Origin: CAMDWQ01 sp964497635
GTDB lineage: Bacteria > Omnitrophota > Gorgyraeia > 2-02-FULL-51-18
Direction of reading: 5' to 3'
Length of the DNA stretch: 8,755 bases
Assembly: GCA_964497635.1 (NCBI GenBank)
Contig: CAZCDB010000057.1
Span: 1-8,755, forward strand
Made by a program: the position numbers and the translations under genes. Numbering within the stretch: the stretch's first letter is position 1; every line of letters begins with the position of its first letter. The notes beneath the pieces are model-generated. The model saw only the letters and a list, made by a program, of their open reading frames with translations. It was not told the origin of the DNA and ran no database searches. Below, piece after piece: positions 1 to 3,989 of this stretch.

Positions 1-15
1 AGACTTTTGAACCGA

Positions 16-21
16 TAAAAT
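16..21 (+). promoter_or_regulatory. Possible -10 box upstream of the first METLLIIDF start
   Basis: TAAAAT at 16-21 lies six bases before the ATG at 28. This is the same close spacing seen at both toxin promoters in this window. The matching -35 box would fall outside the window, so the call rests on one hexamer and the repeated architecture only. Confidence 0.25.
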
Positions 22-54
22 CACTTTATGGAAACTTTACTGATTATTGATTTT

Positions 55-92
55 GTCCCGTCATTCGACGGGACTCCGTCGACGGAGATCCG
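55..92 (+). repeat. Double-hairpin palindromic repeat in front of guaA
   Basis: Bases 55-74 form a perfect 8-bp hairpin with an ATTC loop (arms 55-62 and 67-74). Bases 74-87 are a perfect 14-bp palindrome, CTCCGTCGACGGAG. A related sequence lies at 1714-1750 downstream of guaA, with CCCGTC, a TTC loop, CGGG, CTCCG, TCGACGG and ATCC in the same order. The element sits exactly between the two copies of the guaA first nine codons and looks like a dispersed palindromic repeat rather than ordinary leader sequence. Confidence 0.65.
84..87 (+). promoter_or_regulatory. guaA Shine-Dalgarno inside a palindrome
   Basis: GGAG at 84-87 stands five bases before the ATG at 93 and supports that start. It is the right arm of the 14-bp palindrome at 74-87, so it could pair with CTCC at 74-77 in the mRNA and be hidden from the ribosome. 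The ribosome binding site is thus supplied by the repeat. Confidence 0.6.
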
Positions 93-1631
93 ATGGAAAC
101 ACTTTTAATTATCGACTTCGGTTCCCAGTACAACCAGCTCATCGCTCGTCGTGTGCGCGAGTCCAAAGTTTTTTGTGAGATCGTCCCTCCCACGATCACC
201 GCGGAGGAAATCCGTTCTAAAAATGTCAAAGGCATCATCCTTTCGGGGGGTCCCGCCAGTGTTTATGAGAAAAATTCCCCCAAACTCAATCCTGAATTTT
301 TGAAATTAAGTCTGCCTGTCCTGGGAATCTGCTATGGCATGCAAGCGCTCTCTCATCTTTTAGGGGGGGAGGTCCGCCGCGCCAAGCGCCGTGAGTATGG
401 TCACGCCGATCTTTATCTACATTCCAAACCTGGTAAGCTTTTTCAGGGTGTCCCCAAAGTGTGGGTGTCTTGGATGTCCCACGGGGATTTTGTTGCGCGG
501 ATGCCACAGGGGTTCTATAAGACCGCTTATACGCGCAGTACGGTCGTGGCCGCTTTTGAAAATCCTGAAAAACGTATTTATGGTGTCCAATTTCATCCGG
601 AAGTTCTTCACAGCCAGTACGGTACTAAAGTGATTCAAAATTTTGTGTTCTCTATTTGCGGTTTTCATCGCTCCTGGACGATGAAAAACTTTATCAACGA
701 GACGGTTTCCAAAACTCGTCAGAAGGTGGGTCGTGAGCGCGTGATTTTGGGGCTTTCGGGCGGCGTGGATTCTTCGGTGGCGGCGGGGCTCTTGTCCAAG
801 GCGATCGGGAAGCAGCTGGTCTGTATTTTTGTGAACAATGGTCTTCTGCGCAAGGGCGAAGAGCAAGAAGTGCGCCGCGCCTTCATGGGGAAATTTAATC
901 TCAACTTAAAAATCGTCAACGCCGAAGCCATTTTTTTGAAAAAGTTAAAAGGGGTTACGGACCCGGAGAGAAAACGCAAAATCATCGGGCATGAGTTTAT
1001 TTACGTGTTCCAACGCGAAGCCAAAAAAATCAAGGGCGCTAAGTTTTTGGGGCAGGGGACGCTTTATCCCGACGTGATCGAGAGTCAGTCGGCGTTTGGA
1101 GGCCCCACCGCGGTGATTAAGTCCCATCACAATGTGGGTGGGCTGCCTGAGAAAATGAAGATGAAGCTTATCGAGCCTTTGCGCGAACTTTTTAAGGATG
1201 AGGCGCGTGCGGTGGGATATACACTCGGGCTCCCCAAGGCGCTGATCGGTCGTCATCCTTTCCCAGGCCCGGGACTTGCCGTCCGCATCTTGGGTGAGAT
1301 CACCCGGGAACGTCTTGAGATCCTAAGAGAAGCCGATGTGCGCTTCATCGAAGAAATCCGCAAAGCCGGTCTCTATGACAAGATTTGGCAAGCCTTCGCC
1401 GTGCTTTTACCCGTCAAATCGGTTGGCGTGATGGGGGATGAGAGAACTTATGATAACGTCGTGGCTCTACGCGCTGTCACTTCGGTTGACGGTATGACCG
1501 CTGACTGGTTCCATTTCCCCAAGGATGTCCTGGCCAAAGCCTCCAACCGCATCATCAACGAAGTCAAAGGCGTCAACCGCGTTGTGTATGACGTCTCCTC
1601 CAAGCCCCCGGCTACGATTGAGTGGGAGTGA
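93..1631 (+). CDS. guaA: GMP synthase (glutamine-hydrolysing)
   Basis: GuaA converts XMP to GMP using ATP and glutamine nitrogen, the last step of de novo GMP synthesis in the cytoplasm. The 512 residues are close to the family's usual ~515-525. The N-terminal class I glutamine amidotransferase domain (about 1-190) has SGGPASVY near 51-58, the nucleophile C80 in GICYGM, and H168/E170 in FHPEV, completing the triad. The ATP pyrophosphatase domain carries the PP-loop SGGVDSS at 222-228. The C-terminal dimerisation domain ends in the typical KPPATIEWE. The ATG at 93 is chosen because it gives the canonical METLLIIDFGSQY start and has GGAG five bases upstream. The unusual part is its leader, where the first nine codons are duplicated in front of a hairpin repeat. 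The gene looks intact and functional. Confidence 0.97.
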   Translation: METLLIIDFGSQYNQLIARRVRESKVFCEIVPPTITAEEIRSKNVKGIILSGGPASVYEKNSPKLNPEFLKLSLPVLGICYGMQALSHLLGGEVRRAKRREYGHADLYLHSKPGKLFQGVPKVWVSWMSHGDFVARMPQGFYKTAYTRSTVVAAFENPEKRIYGVQFHPEVLHSQYGTKVIQNFVFSICGFHRSWTMKNFINETVSKTRQKVGRERVILGLSGGVDSSVAAGLLSKAIGKQLVCIFVNNGLLRKGEEQEVRRAFMGKFNLNLKIVNAEAIFLKKLKGVTDPERKRKIIGHEFIYVFQREAKKIKGAKFLGQGTLYPDVIESQSAFGGPTAVIKSHHNVGGLPEKMKMKLIEPLRELFKDEARAVGYTLGLPKALIGRHPFPGPGLAVRILGEITRERLEILREADVRFIEEIRKAGLYDKIWQAFAVLLPVKSVGVMGDERTYDNVVALRAVTSVDGMTADWFHFPKDVLAKASNRIINEVKGVNRVVYDVSSKPPATIEWE

Positions 1632-1674
1632 GTGGGCTACGCCAATAAATCCTTAAAACAAAGCTTGGTGGTGT

Positions 1675-1771
1675 AGGCGGGTCCTGTCGCTGCGGTTTCC
1701 CGTCGCATCCTCAGCCCGTCCTTCGGCGGGCCTCCGGGTCGACGGGATCCCCTCCTCCGCGCCACCCGCCT
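1675..1771. repeat. Nested inverted repeat with a copy of the guaA-leader palindrome
   Basis: Three stems are nested. The outer stem is AGGCGGGT (1675-1682) with ACCCGCCT (1764-1771). The middle stem is TCCCGTCG (1698-1705) with CGACGGGA (1740-1747). The inner stem is GCCCGTC (1714-1720) with GGCGGGC (1725-1731), closed by a CTTC loop with one G-T pair. The core 1714-1750 resembles the repeat at 55-92. There is no T-run after it, so it is not a classical Rho-independent terminator, though it begins only 43 bases after the guaA stop and could stabilise the mRNA 3' end. Confidence 0.6.
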
Positions 1772-1854
1772 GGAGCTCATTTCATAAACCTTTTCATCAA
1801 CACGTCCTAAAAAGATTTACCGGCCACCCGTCGCAGTGCATTTAGACCGGACCA

Positions 1855-1890
1855 GGCCAAAGCATCCCTTTAGGGACATGTTAGCTGGCC
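1855..1890. repeat. Imperfect hairpin of unknown role
   Basis: GGCCA (1855-1859) pairs with TGGCC (1886-1890), enclosing TCCCT (1865-1869) and AGGGA (1872-1876). The internal loops are unequal. No T-run follows and no gene is near enough to assign a role. GTTAGCT at 1880-1886 lies within the right arm. Confidence 0.35.
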
Positions 1891-1973
1891 AACCTATCTT
1901 CCCAGTCACTACTAAACCCAGATGTTTTTATTTTTTCCATCCACACCCTGTAGTCGTGAAATCACCTTTTCCA

Positions 1974-2040
1974 GTTAACCGATAGAAAAAATCTAGAAAA
2001 TAGTTTGACCGGAAAACGGGCCTCTGTCGTCCTGTAGGGT
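1974..2040 (+). repeat. Direct repeat, copy A, upstream of TA module 1
   Basis: This copy matches 2570-2636 at 61 of 67 positions. The first 43 bases (1974-2016, beginning GTTAACCGATAG) are identical, as is the block TGTCGTCCTGTA (2025-2036). Each copy ends shortly before a toxin-antitoxin promoter. The repeat contains no ORF or transposase. GCCTC at 2020-2024 can pair with GAGGC at 2048-2052. Confidence 0.85.
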
Positions 2041-2074
2041 AAGGAGGGAGGCGTTTTATGGATAATGTACATTT

Positions 2075-2105
2075 ATTTGTAATTACAAATGTAATCCTAT
2101 ATAAT
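2075..2105 (+). promoter_or_regulatory. Promoter and palindromic operator of TA module 1
   Basis: TTGTAA (2077-2082), a 17-bp spacer and a perfect TATAAT (2100-2105) form a sigma-70-type promoter. The -35 box lies inside a perfect 16-bp palindrome, ATTTGTAATTACAAAT (2075-2090), with outer TACATTT/AAATGTA arms at 2068-2074 and 2087-2093. Ribbon-helix-helix antitoxins commonly repress their own operons at such palindromes, so autoregulation by the downstream antitoxin is likely. The -10 box ends five bases before the ATG at 2111, predicting a leaderless or nearly leaderless mRNA. Confidence 0.65.
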
Positions 2106-2110
2106 TCCAA

Positions 2111-2254
2111 ATGAAGAGCTTTTTATGGAGTTCTGAAAAGAATCAGTGGCTGAAAGCTTATCGGGACGTGTCTTTTGAGGAATTGAAGACGGCGTTTCCG
2201 AGTCGAAAGCATACCAAAAAATATTTGGAAGGAGAATCAGATGAAAAAAATTAG
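2111..2254 (+). pseudogene. BrnT-like toxin with an internal deletion
   Basis: This 47-codon frame reads MKSFLWSSEKNQWLKAYRDVSFEELKTA, split as N-terminal residues 1-28, then directly FPSRKHTKKYLEGESDEKN. As I know the BrnT-like ribonuclease toxins, they begin with a W-x-x-EKN-x-WL...SFEE motif and end with a (P)SRKATKKY-like motif, in about 90 residues. Here both ends are present and the middle, about 40-45 residues holding most of the beta-sheet core, is missing without a frame change. The frame overlaps the antitoxin start (ATG 2241) by 14 nt, the usual arrangement of these operons. It is probably non-toxic, kept for translational coupling to the antitoxin or simply decaying. A short genuine ORF of other function is less likely. 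Confidence 0.65.
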
Positions 2255-2495
2255 ATTAGACGCGGAAGAAAAGAAAATCATGGGTGCCATTGAGCGTGAT
2301 GAATTTGTGCCAGTGACTGGCAAAGAATTGCGGGAGGTCGCCAACGCTCTTGCTGCCAGAAAGAAGGACAGAACCCTTACGATTCGGGTTAACAGCTTAG
2401 ACATCGAGCGGATTCAGAAAATGGCTCGCACCAAAGGAATTCCATATCAATCCTATCTCTCCGAGGTCATTCACCGCGTGGCTATTGCTATATAA
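2241..2495 (+). CDS. Ribbon-helix-helix (CopG/BrnA-like) antitoxin
   Basis: The 84-residue protein has an acidic, flexible N-terminal half and a C-terminal ribbon-helix-helix segment (about 43-84). This includes the strand RTLTIRVNSLD and the helices around IERIQKMARTKGIPYQSYLSEVIHRV. The GIPYQ-x-x-x-S-x-x-IH pattern is typical of CopG-type antitoxins that pair with BrnT-like toxins. The start is supported by AAGGAG at 2229-2234, six bases upstream. It is coupled to the truncated toxin frame by a 14-nt overlap. It should bind DNA as a dimer and repress its own promoter at 2075-2105. With its toxin apparently deleted, it may act as an orphan antitoxin or only as a repressor. Confidence 0.85.
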   Translation: MKKIRLDAEEKKIMGAIERDEFVPVTGKELREVANALAARKKDRTLTIRVNSLDIERIQKMARTKGIPYQSYLSEVIHRVAIAI

Positions 2496-2499
2496 CAAA

Positions 2500-2573
2500 T
2501 AACTGCTTACCAGACGCGGTCCGAGATACGGTAGCGATTTAGGATTGTTCGGACCACGTCCGTAAACACGTTA
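2500..2573. repeat. Long imperfect hairpin resembling an integron attC site
   Basis: The 25-nt arms 2500-2524 and 2549-2573 are reverse-complementary at 18 of 25 positions, around a 24-nt loop. From the ends inward there is a TAAC/GTTA 4-bp box, a fully unpaired 3-nt spacer, a bulged central part, and a perfect 7-bp stem GGTCCGA/TCGGACC. Terminal AAC/GTT boxes, an unpaired spacer, extrahelical bases and a loop are the hallmarks of attC sites. It starts five bases after the antitoxin stop, as in integron cassettes. Against this, the right box GTTAACC departs from GTTRRRY, no integrase gene is present, and only one such hairpin was found. It may instead be an ordinary repeat or weak terminator. 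Confidence 0.4.
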
Positions 2574-2636
2574 ACCGATAGAAAAAATCTAGAAAATAGT
2601 TTGACCGGAAAATTGCCCCTTGTCGTCCTGTAAGGT
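2570..2636 (+). repeat. Direct repeat, copy B, upstream of TA module 2
   Basis: This is the second copy of the 67-bp repeat, 596 bp after copy A, and it overlaps the right end of the attC-like hairpin by four bases. The first 43 bases are identical to copy A. At the position of copy A's GCCTC it has CCCCT (2616-2620), which can pair with AGGGG (2647-2651). The stem sequence changes but pairing is kept, while the loop TGTCGTCCTGTA is unchanged. Confidence 0.85.
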
Positions 2637-2651
2637 GAGTGCGAGGAGGGG

Positions 2652-2680
2652 TTGACAGAATGTATCTTATAACATACACT
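2652..2680 (+). promoter_or_regulatory. Promoter of TA module 2
   Basis: A perfect TTGACA (2652-2657), a 17-bp spacer and TACACT (2675-2680) form a strong sigma-70-type promoter. An inverted repeat TGTAT (2661-2665) / ATACA (2674-2678) overlaps the -10 box and is a candidate operator for the HTH antitoxin. The -10 box ends five bases before the toxin ATG, the same spacing as in module 1, again predicting a leaderless or nearly leaderless transcript. Confidence 0.65.
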
Positions 2681-2685
2681 TATAA

Positions 2686-3039
2686 ATGGCGGCCAGGACG
2701 GTGCTGAGGCCCGGCAAGAAAGAGCTCATCATTTATGATGCGCCAGGCGGAAAGAAGCCGTATGAGAGGTGGTTTGATGAGTTAAAGGATCACAAGCTTC
2801 AAGCCATTCTCCTAAATAAATTAGACCGGTTGGAGCTATACGGACATGCGGGTGACTATGAATGGATCGGCGATGGTGTTTACGAACTTAAGATTCATTA
2901 TGGGCCCGGTTATCGAATCTATTTTGGAGAAAAAGGGGAGTCTCTGATTATTTTACTTTGTGGTGGAGACAAGGGCTCTCAAGTCAGAGATATTCAAAAG
3001 GCACAAGAGTATTGGATGGAGTATAAAACAAGACCATGA
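2686..3039 (+). CDS. Toxin of the HI1419/Gp49 (RelE/HigB-like) family
   Basis: The 117-residue protein matches the phage Gp49-like addiction-module killer family, related to RelE/HigB ribosome-dependent mRNA interferases. The recognisable core runs from about residue 14 to 110: IIYDAPGGKKPYERWFDEL, the GDGVYELKIHYGPGYRIYF sheet (62-80), and LLCGGDKGSQVRDIQKAQEY near the end, with conserved basic and aromatic residues. The family usually begins near residue 14, so the first ~13 residues are an extension. GTG 2701 is an alternative start, but ATG 2686 fits the promoter spacing. No Shine-Dalgarno precedes it. The gene overlaps the antitoxin by 4 nt (ATGA), indicating coupled translation. The frame is full length and appears functional; mRNA cleavage is inferred from the family. 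Confidence 0.88.
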   Translation: MAARTVLRPGKKELIIYDAPGGKKPYERWFDELKDHKLQAILLNKLDRLELYGHAGDYEWIGDGVYELKIHYGPGYRIYFGEKGESLIILLCGGDKGSQVRDIQKAQEYWMEYKTRP

Positions 3040-3317
3040 AGAAATATCACGATTTCTTAATTGAAAGATTAAAGGATCCTAAGTTGGCCGCAAGCTATCT
3101 GAACGTTACCCTCGAAGAGGGGGATGGGAAGATGTTTCTTGTGGCTTTGAAGAATGTCGCCGAGGCGCAGGGTGGGATGACCAAGCTTTCCCGTGCTGCC
3201 AAGCTCAACCGGCCCAATCTTTACCGGATATTCTCCAAGCACGGGAACCCTGAGATCTGCACGATCTCAAACATTCTAAATGTGTTTGGATTGCGTCTAT
3301 CCGTTGCTACGAAATAA
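3036..3317 (+). CDS. Antitoxin of the HI1420 (HigA-like, Xre HTH) family
   Basis: The 93-residue protein is the usual downstream partner of HI1419-type toxins. The N-terminal part contains the family pattern around LKDPKLAASYLN (12-23). The C-terminal helix-turn-helix is at about 48-88, with TKLSRAAKLNRPNLYRIFS as turn and recognition helix, followed by LNVFGLRLSV. It should neutralise the toxin directly and repress the operon at 2652-2680. Its ATG overlaps the toxin stop as ATGA, and there is no close Shine-Dalgarno, so it depends on termination-reinitiation from the toxin. The toxin-first gene order is normal for this family. Confidence 0.9.
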   Translation: MKKYHDFLIERLKDPKLAASYLNVTLEEGDGKMFLVALKNVAEAQGGMTKLSRAAKLNRPNLYRIFSKHGNPEICTISNILNVFGLRLSVATK

Positions 3318-3332
3318 AAAGATTAGATGCTT

Positions 3333-3362
3333 TTGTGGATTTGATATGGATTACGGTATAAT
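3333..3362 (+). promoter_or_regulatory. Possible promoter of the zinc-ribbon gene
   Basis: A perfect TATAAT (3357-3362) is preceded after 18 bp by a weak TTGTGG (3333-3338). It would give a leader of about 50 nt before the ATG at 3419, unlike the near-leaderless toxin promoters. It marks the right edge of the toxin-antitoxin island. Confidence 0.5.
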
Positions 3363-3418
3363 CCCAATGTCTGGTCGGTGGCACAGATGAACTAAGTTAG
3401 CTTATTTAAAGGAGTCTT

Positions 3419-3940
3419 ATGGCAAAAAAATCAAAGTCTAAGGCGGTCACGCCCAAAGTGGATCCTTTTTTAGAAGGTCTCATGGCGAAGCTTTTGGACC
3501 GGCTTGAGAGTTTGGAGAAAAAAGTAGAAGTTGTGATAGCGCAAACGGCGACAAAGGCAACAACCAATTCCAATCAGTCAAATCAGTCAAAAGTTGGAGT
3601 CCAGGCTTCAGAGTCCAAATCCCAACCTCAGTCCCAGCCGCAACAGACGCCCCGACGGGAGAGGACTTTGTACGAAGCCATCTGCGCGGATTGTGGGAAA
3701 GTTTGCGAAGTCCCTTTTAGGCCTGTCGAAGGTCGTGCGGTCTACTGCAAAGAATGTTTTGGCCGTCGCAAGTCCGGAGGCAATCGCCCCGGCATGCCGA
3801 TTCTGACTCCGGCGGTAGCTTCCCCAAAACCAGCCAGCAAGCTAGGGGTTTCGACAGTCATTTCGGCGCCAGGGCCAGTATCTTCCAAAAAAGCCAATAA
3901 AAAAGCTCCGCTCAAGAAGGCAAAGAAAAAAAAGAAATAG
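3419..3940 (+). CDS. CxxC-x17-CxxC zinc-ribbon protein with Lys-rich tail
   Basis: This is a 173-residue protein of unknown function. A short coiled-coil-like helix (about 15-41, LMAKLLDRLESLEKKVEVV) is followed by a Ser/Gln-rich linker (43-78). Next comes a compact zinc-ribbon: C89-x2-C92, exactly 17 residues, then C110-x2-C113, with an extra C96 and the stretch EVPFRP. This matches the CxxC-x17-CxxC domain I know from uncharacterised proteins of candidate phyla. The tail is Pro/Ala/Lys-rich and ends in about ten nearly continuous lysines, suggesting nucleic-acid contact. AGGAG lies four bases before the ATG. It stands 49 bp before dnaE on the same strand. It probably binds DNA or RNA through the basic tail, but this is inference. 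Confidence 0.85.
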   Translation: MAKKSKSKAVTPKVDPFLEGLMAKLLDRLESLEKKVEVVIAQTATKATTNSNQSNQSKVGVQASESKSQPQSQPQQTPRRERTLYEAICADCGKVCEVPFRPVEGRAVYCKECFGRRKSGGNRPGMPILTPAVASPKPASKLGVSTVISAPGPVSSKKANKKAPLKKAKKKKK

Positions 3941-3951
3941 AGCAACAGAGT

Positions 3952-3980
3952 TTGCCTAAATTGTTTTAAGTCTTTAGAAT
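3952..3980 (+). promoter_or_regulatory. Possible dnaE promoter
   Basis: TTGCCT (3952-3957), a 17-bp spacer and TAGAAT (3975-3980) fit a sigma-70-type promoter. The -10 ends nine bases before the dnaE ATG, leaving almost no leader. The ATG has no clear Shine-Dalgarno, which agrees with leaderless or very short-leader translation. Confidence 0.5.
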
Positions 3981-3989
3981 AGACCCACC

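Larger units (their letters stand above)
28..108 (+). pseudogene. Duplicate guaA 5' end, now a 26-codon upstream ORF
   Basis: The ATG at 28 opens a frame encoding METLLIIDF, the same nine residues that begin GuaA at 93. The frame then runs into an inserted hairpin repeat and ends at TAA 106-108, overlapping the guaA start by 16 nt in another frame. The two 27-bp copies differ at eight bases, all synonymous (for example ACT/ACA, CTG/TTA, GAT/GAC). Both copies must therefore have been under protein-level selection at some time. It may be the relic of an older or displaced guaA allele, or a leader peptide whose translation is coupled to guaA. No Shine-Dalgarno is visible before the ATG. It has no catalytic residues, so it is not an enzyme. 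Confidence 0.5.
1632..1973. other. Gene-free stretch after guaA
   Basis: No credible protein or RNA gene is seen here. The stretch holds a nested inverted repeat (1675-1771), a weaker hairpin (1855-1890), and a T-rich patch around 1925-1937 without a GC-rich stem before it. It is a likely accumulation site for small repeats and marks the left edge of the toxin-antitoxin island. Confidence 0.6.

Noticed and set aside
417..866. Long minus-strand ORF opposite guaA
   Set aside because: It lies wholly inside a clear guaA coding region and has no recognisable domain; it is a shadow frame.
1817..1879. Minus-strand 20-codon ORF (MSLKGCFGLVRSKCTATGGR)
   Set aside because: It looks protein-like in composition but is very short, has no convincing start signal, and lies over an imperfect hairpin. 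It could be a gene remnant; I cannot support a call.
1918..1940. T-rich stretch as a Rho-independent terminator
   Set aside because: No GC-rich hairpin directly precedes the T-run.
1928..2110. Minus-strand 60-codon ORF across copy A of the direct repeat
   Set aside because: It runs through a non-coding repeat, operator and promoter, resembles no family I know and lacks a clear ribosome binding site.
3367..3390. Seven-codon ORF just after the TATAAT at 3357-3362
   Set aside because: It is too short to support, and the strong ribosome binding site belongs to the gene starting at 3419.
3318..3402. Second attC-like site after the HI1420-type antitoxin
   Set aside because: GTTAGCT occurs at 3396-3402, but the flanking arms pair poorly and no hairpin comparable to 2500-2573 forms.
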